From contig CAUEEP010000757.1 of assembly GCA_958450365.1 (NCBI GenBank), positions 124,001-188,000 of the forward strand: DNA of 64,000 nucleotides. The letters are read 5' to 3'. This DNA is from Mesorhabditis belari. Taxonomy: Eukaryota > Nematoda > Chromadorea > Rhabditida > Rhabditidae. The translations under genes were made by a program, and so were the position numbers. The first letter of the stretch is position 1, and each line of letters opens with the position of its first letter. Of this stretch, positions 12,309 through 21,139 are shown in pieces. A model generated the notes under the pieces. The model was not told where the DNA came from. It did not search any database and worked only from the letters and a program-made list of their open reading frames with translations.

Positions 12309-13399
12309 AGGCAAGATTCTCAGCTTTACATAACAGAAATTGTAATGTTTACAATTTAGCCGAAGTATCAAAATACGCGGGCACTGGTGGTCTCTCCGCT
12401 ACAATCAAGCTAGTCGATATACCGACGATTTTGGAGATTTTACTAAATGGAGGAGTGAGTTTTAAGTTAAATACTCGAATTTATTCAATAAACTTTCAGA
12501 TTTCACCAATCGATGATCAATCCGAATACAAAATGCCATCAAATGAGCTTTTAGAGGGATTAGCTTTACCAGAAATCATGCCAATTCATCACGTGAAGAA
12601 AGCTTGTGAGCAATGGATTGCATCAGTGAATACAGATGTGTCAAAGAAGATTCGACAAAATACTGGTGATCAAATGTTGAAGATTCTCAACAAGAAAGGT
12701 GAGGGTTTAGAATTGGGTTAGATTGGTTTAGATTGGTTTAGATTGGTTTAGATTGGTTTAGATTGGTTTAGATTGGTTTAGAATTGGTTTAGATTGGTTT
12801 AGATTGGTTTAGATTGGTTTAGATTGGTTTAGATTGGTTTAGATTGGTTTAGATTGGTTTAGAATTGGTTTAGATTGGTTTAGATTGGTTTAGATTGGTT
12901 TAGATTGGTTTAGATTGGTTTAGATTGGTTTAGAATTGGTTTAGAATTGGTTTAGATTGGTTTAGATTGGTTAAATCAATTGTAAGCCTTTGAAAAGCCT
13001 TTGAAACTATCAAAGAAAGAAGGCAAGATTGTCAGCTTTACATAACAAATTGTTGTAATCTATCAAACTTCTTTTCAAGCAGCAACTCCATCAACTCTTT
13101 CCGATGCTCTTAATCTTCTTTCCCAACAAGCCAACACGCATCCAATCTTGCAAAATCAAGAAACAAGAAGAAGACAAAAAGCTGCTAATATCGTTAACTC
13201 GATTCGAATTATGGCTGTGAAAATGACGGTAATTTTATTATGAAAATTTATTAATTGAATTGTATAGGTTGAAAAACTGTTAGAAATGCCTGAGAGTGAA
13301 CTATTACAATTCGAAAGGATGGTTGAGAAATGCTTGGAAGTGAGCGAACAAAAGGAATCGATAAAAACGTCAGTGAATCAAGAATCAAAATGGTTTTGA
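5200..13399 (+). CDS. CENP-B/psq-like HTH plus C2H2 zinc-finger protein, 822 aa (candidate domesticated transposase)
   Basis: Nineteen exons with agreeing phases: 5200-5261, 5545-5692, 5817-5895, 5975-6264, 6338-6533, 6638-6760, 7197-7320, 7844-7955, 8000-8115, 8641-8734, 9505-9612, 9743-9853, 9929-10037, 11246-11342, 11413-11540, 12360-12454, 12500-12698, 13083-13228, 13268-13399. The start follows a TTTTTTTCAG acceptor by 13 nt, as for SL trans-splicing. Residues ~104-142 look like a psq/CENP-B helix-turn-helix (LLKDQGISVQEISTVYNLPK), residues ~160-235 like the second CENP-B/Tc5-type helix domain (KASGGWLQNFKARYSN). Residues ~479-506 form one C2H2 finger (CX4C, X12, HX4H). The part from ~residue 520 onward, with conserved-looking Cys/His (RCGYTH, RYCDYHIHGK), I do not recognise; no DDE catalytic core is seen. 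A DNA-binding nuclear role is inferred. Introns hold a SINE, a foldback and a mariner-type element. Confidence 0.75.
6790..7172 (-). mobile_element. tRNA-derived SINE copy with TGTC tract
   Basis: On the minus strand the copy starts with a tRNA-like head (about 7172-7060, B-box-like GATCCGGGTTCAACCCC; a ~55-bp part of the head is tandemly repeated), continues with a body containing AGTTTTAGCTTTATTGGT, and ends with an expanded (GACA)n tract at 6828-6938 and TCTTTTATAGATT. The same head and body occur at 62558-62772, and the body at 40905-41035. It lies in the intron between exons 6 and 7 of the HTH/C2H2 gene. Confidence 0.8.
8132..8575. mobile_element. Foldback element with ~200-bp inverted arms
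   Basis: The left arm starts ATATATGTTGTGTCCGATTT and the right arm ends with the complement followed by a TA dinucleotide run. The arms contain repeated CGTCCGATTTAGATT blocks and an inner perfect arm (AAGCGTTTTCTGTAGTTTTC). The centre is about 8345. No ORF. It lies within the 8116-8640 intron, leaving the flanking splice sites intact. Confidence 0.85.
9414..9503 (+). repeat. 10-bp tandem repeat (TTTTTATTCA) ending in a splice acceptor
   Basis: Nine copies of TTTTTATTCA run directly into exon 11 of the HTH/C2H2 gene; the last unit ends TTTTTATTCAG, supplying the acceptor for the exon at 9505. Confidence 0.9.
10070..11242. mobile_element. Non-autonomous mariner-like element, nested
   Basis: Outer ends are inverse complements: TTGGGTTGGTGAATTGAAAA at 10074 and its counterpart ending ACCAACCCAA at 11238, flanked by TA on both sides. 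A second pair of internal ends (CTATTGTCATATGTGACAGT near 10426 and AATTCACCAACCCAATAG near 10900) and repeated blocks (CTTTCTTCAAAAGAAACCCA) show nesting or internal duplication. A 186-nt ORF (10416-10231, minus) has no recognisable transposase motif. The element fills the intron between exons 13 and 14 of the HTH/C2H2 gene. Confidence 0.8.
11608..11860 (+). repeat. 10-bp minisatellite (AGCTAYATAA), ~25 copies
   Basis: Units AGCTACATAA, AGCTATATAA and AGCTAAATAA alternate in the 11541-12359 intron of the HTH/C2H2 gene. Confidence 0.92.
12140..12232 (-). pseudogene. tRNA-like sequence
   Basis: On the minus strand an A-box-like TATAGCTCAGTGGTTAAAA is followed by an anticodon-arm-like segment and a degenerate B box (AAAGGTTCAATCTCC). 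The arms do not fold into a complete cloverleaf, so this is a decayed tRNA or tRNA-derived repeat. It lies in an intron. Confidence 0.5.
12715..12972 (+). repeat. 10-bp minisatellite (TTAGATTGGT), ~25 copies
   Basis: Tandem TTAGATTGGT units, interrupted regularly by an 11-bp form (TTAGAATTGGT), begin immediately after the donor of exon 17 (12698). The first unit grades into sequence resembling the exon/intron edge. Confidence 0.92.
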
Positions 13400-13469
13400 T
13401 CAATCAAAGCAATTTTCTGGAACAAAGCAAGAACATAGCAGAACAAATAGCTCAATTATTTTGGATTTT

Positions 13470-14686
13470 ATGTGTTCTAGAGTCGATGAGGACACAATAA
13501 AGCCGTACGTGTGCCCGGTGTGCTCAATGTCCTATTTTCACAAGTCGGCTCTTCGTTTCCATCTACAAACCGATCATGATCGTTTGGGGAGAAAAGAGAT
13601 CACAAACATTGTGGCCTCTTTCGAGAATCAATTCTCGTGTCTTCTTTGTGATCGATCATTTTCTGAGTACAAAGCTCTCAAAGATCATCAAATCAAAATG
13701 CATGGAGAATTCGATGTTCAGACAACAAAGTTTGTGTTTAAAAAGAAACCGAAAAGCGTTCTTTGATTGATCAAAACCATGTAAAAAGCTTGTAAAACTA
13801 TCTCAATACTTACCGTAGTTGCAGAGTATATCAAGAGAACAAGATTGAATATTTTTAAAGCCTTTAAATCAGAATATCTATTACTCTAAACCATTTTGGT
13901 CTAAGATTTTGGGACATTTCATTGCCATTAGTAAACCAACTTTGAGCTCAAATTTCTTGTTGTTGGGCTGTTTAATTGAAATAGTTTTTATATCAATGAA
14001 CAGAGAAGGATTTGGGGCATCCAATGGTAACAAGAATGTTTAAATTGGATAGTCGAGCATCAAGATATTTGAGCTTAAAGTTAGATGGTTGATGGGAGAA
14101 GGGGTCGCTGATCATTCGAGCATTAAGATATTTGAGCTTAAAGTTAGTTAATGGGAGAAAGGGTGAGGCGCTGATCAATTCGAGCATCAAGATATTTGAG
14201 TTTAAAGTTAGATGGTTGATGGGAGATGGGGTGAGGCGCTGATCAAATCGAGCATCAAGATATTTGAGTTTAGGGTTAGTTGATGGGAGAAGGGGTGAGG
14301 CGCCGATCAATTCGAGCATCAATATATTTGAGCTTAAAGTTAGATTGTTTCCCATCGAAAAGGGATGAGGCGCTGATCAAATCGCCGATAAACATTGTAT
14401 AAACCAAATAGCCTTTTTTGTCGGTAACTATAGTTTGAAAACATTGACACTACAGATTTAGATCTAAATTCAAATGAAAGGTGACTAGTTCTTGGTCCCA
14501 GAAGCTCATCTAGTCAATTCTAGAGGCATTTACGGAACACGTACAACAATTCCGAAACTCAATCGAATCCCACTTCCATTCGATAATGGAAATAATGTTG
14601 ATGAGGATGATGAGGATAAAGGGGAAATCGTTGATCAAGAATCTCAGCCAAGATCTCCAACACAATTGATGTATTCAAGTGATTGA
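13470..14686 (+). CDS. Small C2H2 zinc-finger protein with acidic tail, 140 aa
   Basis: Two exons, 13470-13729 and 14524-14686, phases agreeing (donor GTTTGT, acceptor TCAATTCTAG). Two C2H2 fingers are visible: CPVCSMSYFHKSALRFH (then QTDH) at about residues 13-34 and CLLCDRSFSEYKALKDH (then QIKMH) at about 56-77. The C-terminus is acidic (DEDDEDKGEIVD) and ends LMYSSD. It starts only 70 bp after the stop of the HTH/C2H2 gene on the same strand, so it may be the next cistron of an operon; I found no in-frame splice joining the two. Target DNA and function are unknown. If the intron is not spliced, the first exon alone would end at 13766. Confidence 0.6.
13935..14375 (-). repeat. ~62-bp minisatellite (ATATTTGAGCTTAAAGTTAG units)
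   Basis: About five units combining a TCGAGCATCAAGATATTTGA block with GATGGGAGAAGGGGTGAGGC. The leading part (13935-13985) resembles the arms of the inverted repeat at 48366-48572. It lies in the intron of the small C2H2 gene. Confidence 0.85.
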
Positions 14687-14929
14687 AGATGAAGATTATT
14701 GAAGATCAACGATCATTAAAGATTGAAGATCATTAAAGATCGACAATCATTAAAGATCGAAGATCATTGCTAATCAAGTTTTCAATGTTTGTTTTATTTA
14801 AAGATTTCTCTAGATTCTCCAGCTTTTTCTATCAAATTTCTTTCCTTTCTTTTATAGTACAAAACTTTAAAACAAATCTTACAAAGTTTTCTATTTGATT
14901 TTCTCCAAAATTTTCTACAACTTTATCCA

Positions 14930-15590
14930 ATCAATTCTTGCCGTTTTCATCAAATTTTATCAATTCTTTCTTTTTTAAATGTCAACTTTTCCAAACGGGT
15001 CACTTTGTGCCTCAATTTATTGATTTTTATAAAGTTTAATTAAGTATTTTGATGATTTTTAAGCTTTCAGAAAATAAATCATCGTTTTTTTGATGGAAGC
15101 TGATCAAAAAAGCGCCACAAACAAAAGAAAAAAGAATATCCCCTTGATGGTTAAGTTTCTATTCTTTCTTTTTTAAATGTCAACTCTTCCAAACGGATCA
15201 CTTTGTGCCTCAATTTATTTATTTTTATAAAGTTTAAATACGTATTTTGATGATTTTTAAGTTAATGCATTAAAGTTTAAAAAAAGCTTTTAACTTTTAA
15301 CTTTTATTGAATACTTTTGTCATGAAACGGAAAATTCGAAAACTCTGTGAACAACGATTTCGTGAGACAGAATAATCAAGCTTTCAGAAAATAAATACCG
15401 TATTTTCTGTAATAGTAGTGTGCACTACTATTTTTTCAAACCCCCCTCCAGCCTGCACTACTATTATAGACTGCACTACTATTACAGAAAATACGGTAAT
15501 CGTTTTTTATGGAAAGCTGATCAAAACAGCGCCATAGCAAAAGAAAAAAAAAATACCCCCTTCATGGTTAAATTTCTATGTTTTTCTTAT
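14930..15590 (+). repeat. Partly overlapping direct duplications
   Basis: The block TTTCTTTTTTAAATGTCAAC ... CACTTTGTGCCTCAATTTAT occurs at ~14967 and ~15166. The block CTTTCAGAAAATAAA ... AAGCTGATCAAAA occurs at ~15066 and ~15381; the second is split by the MITE at 15396-15498. Confidence 0.85.
15396..15498. mobile_element. 103-bp MITE (TACCGTATTTTCTG family), with empty site nearby
   Basis: Perfect-looking terminal repeats TACCGTATTTTCTGTAATAG and the complement. The flanks (AAAATAAA before, ATCGTTTTTT after) are contiguous at 15073-15090, where the duplicated copy lacks the element, so insertion at a TA-like dinucleotide is visible directly. Confidence 0.9.
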
Positions 15591-15764
15591 TCTTATTGGA
15601 TGCAGAATAGAATTATCTCAATTTTGCATACTTTGCGATCATTTAAAACAGAATTCGTGCCGAGAAAACCTCTTCTTAAACTCTTTTTGAGCCGTTTTTC
15701 GTTTTCTTGGCATTTTCTCATCACGAATTTGTTCTAAACGGCTTCAAAAACTTCAGCAGATAGC

Positions 15765-16034
15765 TACCGTAAATACTGGAATAGTACCCCACCTCCATAA
15801 TGACGGTGCGGAGTGTTGCGTAGTGTAGCTTTGAACTAGTTTTTCTCGACACTGGTTTATGCTACAATGTGCGCTTAGGTATCAAAAAATAGCTCTGAAT
15901 TTCAGCTTTCATTTAATACTTAAACGAACACTGTAGCATAAACGGGTGGCGAGAAAAATGCATTTAAAGTTAGACTACGCGATGCTCCGACCGGCATTAT
16001 CGGGTGGAGGGGCTACGATTAAAGGTATTACGAT
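15765..16034. mobile_element. MITE, TACCGTAAATA family
   Basis: Starts TACCGTAAATACTGGAATAG and ends near GGTATTACGATA (diverged). Internal TTTCTCGACACTGGTTTATG block as in the other family members. Confidence 0.75.
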
Positions 16035-16099
16035 ATGCTTTTCTTAGTTTAGCTTAACCTTTATCTACTATAATTCAATTTAGAACTCTAATTTAAACA

Positions 16100-17004
16100 T
16101 ATCGTAAATACTGTAATAGTATCCCACCCCCATAATGACAGTGCGGAGTGTTGCGTAGTCTAGCTTTGAACGAGTTTTTCTCGACACTGGTTTACGCTAC
16201 AGTATCAAAAAAGGTATTAAAAAATAGCCCTGAATTTCAGCTATTTTTTGATACCAAAGACGCTTTTTTGATGCCAAAGATAATGACGATGCGGAGCGTT
16301 GCGTAGTCTAGCTTTGAACGAGTTTTTCTCGACACTGGTTTACGCTACAGTATCAAAAAAGGTATCAAAAAATAGCCCTGAATTTGAGCTATTTTTTGAT
16401 ACCAAAGACGCATTTTTTGAAAGTACAGGCGCTTTGAAAAAAACGAAATACTAAAAATCTTTTGCGACTACGAGACTGTACGAGGGCGGTGGGGTACTAT
16501 TACAGTATTTACAGTCATTTTTTTTCTATATCCAATGAAAATAAGAAACAGAAAGAAACTTAACTGGAAGCTGTTTTGACCAGTTTTTCTTGGTAATTAG
16601 AAAATGAAAGTAAAAACTGTTAAAATTAGAATAAAAGAGAGAATTCTTGATGTTGATCCATTGTAGAGAATGTCACATTGAGGGAGAAGAGCTGCAGTGG
16701 GACGGACAACCAACTAGAAAGAGACATTTTCATTTACTGAGCTAAAGGCACCGATGGCCTAGTGGATAATGGGAAGAACTCTCGCTAGAACGATTGGGAT
16801 TCGGTCCCGCTCTTTGGTTTTTGTAATTCATATAAATGTAATACTCCATACTTGATGTATGTGTTAGAAACTTTCGCTCGTTAAAGTCGAAAAAGCTTTC
16901 GAACTATTTTAGCTTTTACGTATCTTTTACATATTTGTGATACCTCTCGAACGAGATGCCAAGCCCGATAACCGCACTCGTATCGAATCGGTAATTTGAT
17001 ACAA
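16100..17004 (-). repeat. Right arm of the large inverted repeat
   Basis: The first part (16100-16515) is a composite TACCGTA-family MITE with its internal segment duplicated. The rest matches 600-148 inverted, including the tRNA-like stretch at 16747-16812 (plus: GATGGCCTAGTGGATAATGG, then GGGATTCGGTCCC) and the terminal CGAATCGGTAATTTGATACA. See 148-876. Confidence 0.75.
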
Positions 17005-17105
17005 TCAACGTAATTGCGAACAGCTCTAAAAAGTGATTGTTTTAAATAAACAATAACTAGTTTACTTTAAAGGATGGCTCATTCTCAGTAAAGCCAAATT
17101 ATCAG

Positions 17106-17312
17106 TACAGTACTGGACAATGAAATATGATATTTGAAAAACGATCGTCACTTTCGCGCGTCTGTAACTTCATTGTCTTTGAGTTTAAACAATTAATGTT
17201 ATACATTTTCTGAAAGCTCTTTTCAAGGGCTACACAATAGTAATATTAATATTTAGAAATACGGTAAAGACAAGGGAGTTACAGACGCGCGAAAGTGACG
17301 ATTGACAAATAA
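17106..17312. mobile_element. Truncated copy of the TACAGTACTGGACAATG MITE
   Basis: Left end TACAGTACTGGACAATGAAA and the inner CGATCGTCACTTTCGCGCGT arm are present, but after the right inner arm the sequence departs from the family; another left-end-like TACAGTACTGG follows in direct orientation at 17318. Confidence 0.75.
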
Positions 17313-17487
17313 GGACGTACAGTACTGGACAATGAAATAATCCGGACAATAACAATAATCATTTTCTCAGTTTTTCTTGCTTTGTGTTAACAAATCTCAT
17401 GCATTTTATTGCTTCAATTTGCTTTGTTAACAACTAGATACTTGATCTAACAAAGGCTAAAGTGAATGAAACAAAAAGCATTATACA

Positions 17488-17724
17488 TACAGTACTGGAC
17501 AATGAAATATGATATTTGAAAAAACGATCGTCACTTTCGCGTGTCTGTAACTCCATTGTCTTTGAATTTAAACTATTAGTATTATACATTTTTTTGAAAG
17601 CTCTTTTCAAGGGCTATACAATAGTAATATTAATATTTAGAAATACGGTAAAGACAAGGGAGTTATAGACGCGCGAAAGTGACGATCTTTTTTCAAGTAT
17701 CATATTTCATTGTCCAGTAGTGTA
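17488..17724. mobile_element. Complete TACAGTACTGGACAATG MITE
   Basis: 237 bp with ~65-bp terminal inverted repeats: TACAGTACTGGACAATGAAA at the left, and a right end reading TTTCATTGTCCAGTAGTGTA. The ends begin and finish with TA. Same family at 38682-38915. Confidence 0.88.
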
Positions 17725-17739
17725 GGTAAGTTTAGTAAT

Positions 17740-17940
17740 ATAGTTTTTGTACAAATTCATAGCTCAATATCTTTCTCTACAATGCAAAAGAACTATATTA
17801 GAAGAACTATTTCAACGTAATAGCGAACAGCAAAAAGAAGTGAAGTGTTCTTTGTGCGGTAATCGCTCACGATCTGACAAACTTGTCTGGGATAAAGTGC
17901 TTTCTTTTGACCAGATAAAATTCCAATTATAAACCGATTT
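17740..17940 (+). other. Short ORF-bearing fragment of unknown origin
   Basis: A 61-codon frame contains a CxxC motif (KCSLCGNRSRSDKLVWDKVL). A ~40-bp part (GTGTTCTTTGTGCGG ... AATCGCTC) resembles 10240-10290 inside the mariner-like element, so this is probably a transposon-related scrap. Confidence 0.3.
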
Positions 17941-18014
17941 ACTTTCAAGATTTTTAGAGATTTAGATAAGAGATAGGTAAAGATTTATAATCTTGTAAGA
18001 TTCAAAAAAACTTA

Positions 18015-18200
18015 TCAAATCTTGCTAGAGTTGAAATGGCCTTCAGATCTTGCTAGAGTTAGAGTGGCCTTGAAATCTTGCTAGAGATAAAGTGGCCTTC
18101 AGATCTTGCTAGAGTTAGAGTGGCCTTGAAATCTTGCTAGAGATAAATTCGCCTTGAAATCTTGCTAGAGCTAAAGTGGCCTTGAAATCTTGCTAGAGTG
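18015..18200 (+). repeat. ~28-bp minisatellite (ATCTTGCTAGAG units)
   Basis: Seven units alternating (A/T)GAAATCTTGCTAGAG and TTCAGATCTTGCTAGAG with GTGGCCTT spacers. It lies at the 3' end of the secreted-protein gene. Confidence 0.88.
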
Positions 18201-18201
18201 A

Positions 18202-19455
18202 TCAGATTAAGCTGAAAACCGATTGAAAGTCCAGAATAGTCAACGTTTTACAAAATCCTTCAAGATAAATCTAGCCTCTACTCACCCACAAATCGCCGCC
18301 TGTTGTCCCATATTGCCAATCTCTTCAATTGGCGGTATTTTCCTCGTATCGGCCACCATTTCCGCTTGACACTGCATCATTTCAGCTCTTGTCAATGTCC
18401 GAGTGAAACACTCGAAATTTCGAATCATATCTGAATCAAATTATCAAGCCGCTTTCCATAATCAATCACCATTATATCCATCTCTGCACAAGAAGTCCAA
18501 AATCTTAATCGCTGTCTGATATTTGTGCCTAACGGGCTCTTCAGAGAAACAAATATCCTTGTACGGCTCGATGCACATGTCAAAGATATAGAAATTGCTA
18601 AAATCTCGATTAATCAGCTTATTGCGTTTTTTTGCAAACTCGCAAACAAGACTGAAATAGTCCTGAGTTTTTGTGAGAAAATGATCCCAAGTGAGTGAAA
18701 GAGAGTTTCCATTTTCATTGTCATCTTCGGAGAAAGCACCAATTGAGTAGAGAGGATCGGCACATTGACGAATTCGTTGTTGATCCATTGATGTGCAAAG
18801 GTCCTAAAGTTGGTGAACGTCTCTTCAATTGAATGTCTCTTCAGAAAGTCTCTTCAGAAAGTTAACAATTTCAAGTTTGCTTTCAGTTTTGAATGCAGAA
18901 TGAATGAATTAGATCTGATTGTTTTTGAAGAAATATTCTTTTGATTAAAAGTTAATAAGCTAGTCTTTAAGTAACTCTAAAAACCCAGATATTTCACTCG
19001 CTTTCTTCCTCTCCCTTTCCAAGGATGCTAATAGCTCAGTGGTAAAGCATTAGCCTAGTAGTCGGGAGGTAAAGGGTTCGATTCCCGGCTGAGTTTTTTT
19101 GCTTTTCATTTCTATTTTATTATCTCTTAAATCATTCATTTGTATTACACAAAAATGAAATCGAAATTCTAAAATGAAATATCTAATTAAGCTTAGAAAG
19201 CCGTTTAATCAATGAATTAATCGGGGAATTAATCGGGAATTCAACTCACAATGAGTCCATTATTTATATCACTCGTCCTTTGTACATTTTCTTGATTATG
19301 TGGACCCTGTGCAGCGGGAATCGGTTGCATCATATATGGAGGTGAAAAGAAAACTTCACGAAGCCCAAAAATCGGAGAGATCAGCAAAAGGACTAAAGAG
19401 TCTAAGCTAAATAGTAAAATTATGTTAAAATCTTACCTTTCAACCATGTTGACAT
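18202..19455 (-). CDS. Secreted cysteine-rich protein, DUF19/T20D4.11-like
   Basis: Five exons on the minus strand: 19455-19437, 19392-19250, 18803-18470, 18430-18286, 18211-18202, giving about 216 residues. The N-terminus MSTWLKVLLLISPIFGLREV is a good signal peptide. The mature part has spaced cysteines (DLCTSMDQQRIRQC, LVCEF, DMCIEPYKDIC, FLCRDG, FECFTRT, MMQCQAE, AAIC), a pattern resembling the nematode DUF19 (T20D4.11-like) extracellular domain. The family has no established biochemical function. The last exon is tiny (three codons plus phase) and is the least certain. The 19251-18804 intron contains a tRNA-like sequence in the opposite direction. Confidence 0.65.
19022..19096 (+). pseudogene. 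tRNA-like sequence
   Basis: A-box-like TAGCTCAGTGGTAAAGC and a perfect B box (GGGTTCGATTCCCGG) are followed by a T run, as for a Pol III unit. The acceptor and anticodon stems do not pair convincingly, so I treat it as a tRNA-derived sequence, not a decoding tRNA. Confidence 0.5.
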
Positions 19456-19894
19456 GTACACGAAGCCAGTTGGAGTAGTTATATTGATAATTAGGATAGA
19501 AGTCGAGTCTTGTGAATGACCCACTCGAAATGTTGACCCAAATGTGGCAAGAAGCTGTCATTCCAATCATCTCTTCAAGTGGAAGGGTGGAGTGATAGAG
19601 GTAATTCGAGAGACAACTTATGCAAATATTCAAGACTGCAAGCGGTTCAGCGATTTTAAAGAAAAGGATCTGTACAAGGGGGAGAATTTCGAGAATTTCC
19701 GGGACTTTCCTTTAAAGTCGTCAAATTTCTTGTTTCAAGCCACATAATAACCTTAATGCTTTCATTGAGCTCTGCTTTGATCGATCGATTCCTTTGGTAG
19801 AGCCACTGTTTTCGGTTTGACAATTTTCTGGGCTAATCGTAAAGTTTGAGCTTCATCAAATTCCTGAGATTTGGCTGTATTGGCTGTACCGCCT

Positions 19895-20150
19895 CCAAAT
19901 CTGGCTGTATACCTCGTAAAACTCTACGGTAAACTACCTGTATCTGCTTAAAGAAAAAGCCAAACCGAAGCAACAGTTTGAGAGTTTTGTTCATTCTTTT
20001 GGTAACAATTTCCTGAGATCAATTTTCGCCTCGAAATCTGGCTGTATACCTCGTAAAACTCTACGGTAAACTACCTGTATCTGTTAAGCCAAATCGAGAC
20101 AACAGTTTGAGAGCTTTGTTCATTCTTTTGGCAACAATCTTGTGATGTTA
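19895..20150 (+). repeat. ~135-bp direct duplication
   Basis: The block AATCTGGCTGTATACCTCGT ... CAACAGTTTGAGAG ... TTGTTCATTCTTTTGG occurs twice in tandem (about 19907 and 20036). Confidence 0.85.
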
Positions 20151-21139
20151 TTTGTTCGCCAATCTTGTAGTTGATTTTTGAAAGCTCAAATCACTAGAAC
20201 TTTTCAGTTTTCAGTTCAAGTTTATTTCAAAGTGAAACCCGAAGATCGAATCAAAGAGTCGTACCGAAAGTCTAAACAATTTGAAAGTCTCAAAGAAGAA
20301 CTTGTTTAGTGTTTAACCTTTTCACAAACAAGAATCATTGTTCACAGAGACAAATAAAAGAGAGAGAGCTACAATTCTTGTAAGTTTTCTTGTCTACTTT
20401 TCTTTTTACCTTAACTTTTACTTTATCCAAGTTCAATTAAGCTAATAGCAGCCAATAGCAGCCAAAGCACACTAGTTTAACTATAATATTCATTGATATC
20501 AGGCTCCTCTTCATCAAAATAACAACTGTTGAGTAAATGTTACCCTAGCCTTTCCCCCATTTTCTCAGGAACGTTCATTTTCAGAGAGAATCGAGAGTTT
20601 CCCTCTGAATTCCATTGGCAAAAGGGAGCGAGAGTAAAAGAAAGAAAGAAAGTAGAGAAAAGAGACAGCTGAGATCGAGCCGCCTCCCACCACTCGCAAT
20701 CGATCGTCCCCCTTTCCCCTCTTCACTCTATCCCTTTCCTTCCAACATCCTCCCCTTTCCCCTCCACTTTTCCCATCATCTTTAGTCTTTTCCAATTCCC
20801 TGGACCCAGGCCTCATACTGACGATCGCCCCACGGATTTCGCCGTCCCACTCCTCTTTTTTTTTCACTTTCACGATCGCCTCGATCCCGGAATTTTTCAC
20901 ACAACTATTATGAATGCCTAGATTGCTTAGTTCTCTTAAAGTTTAGCTTTTTGAAGATCATTTTTGATGATTTAAACTGGATGATTTTTGATTATTTTGA
21001 CCTGGAACCTGGATCATTTTGATTCAACGATTACCTCGGAGATCTCTTTATTCAATGTATAGATTGCTAAAAGCTAAAGATTGCTAAGAATCAAGAACCA
21101 GATAAGAATAGCTAAGAATCATTTAGACCAATAGAGCTT

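Larger units (their letters stand above)
14687..18201. other. Gene-free, repeat-dominated interval
   Basis: Between the small C2H2 gene and the secreted-protein gene I see no credible coding exon. Contents are duplicated blocks (14930-15590), five TIR-type elements, the right inverted-repeat arm and a ~28-bp minisatellite. Confidence 0.6.

Noticed and set aside
13268..13766. Splicing of the HTH/C2H2 gene's last exon into the following C2H2 exon
   Set aside because: All donor/acceptor phase combinations tried gave an immediate stop; kept as two genes.
17747..17932. Zinc-ribbon-like ORF (CSLCGNRSRSDKLVW)
   Set aside because: Only one CxxC, short, next to MITEs and with a fragment shared with the mariner-like element; not supportable as a gene.
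19022..19096. Functional tRNA gene
   Set aside because: A and B boxes are good, but acceptor and anticodon stems do not form; similar decayed copies are scattered through the window.
20565..20900. 111-aa minus-strand ORF, Gly/Arg/Lys-rich
   Set aside because: Comes from a pyrimidine-rich stretch (CT on plus strand), with no recognisable motif or splice signals.
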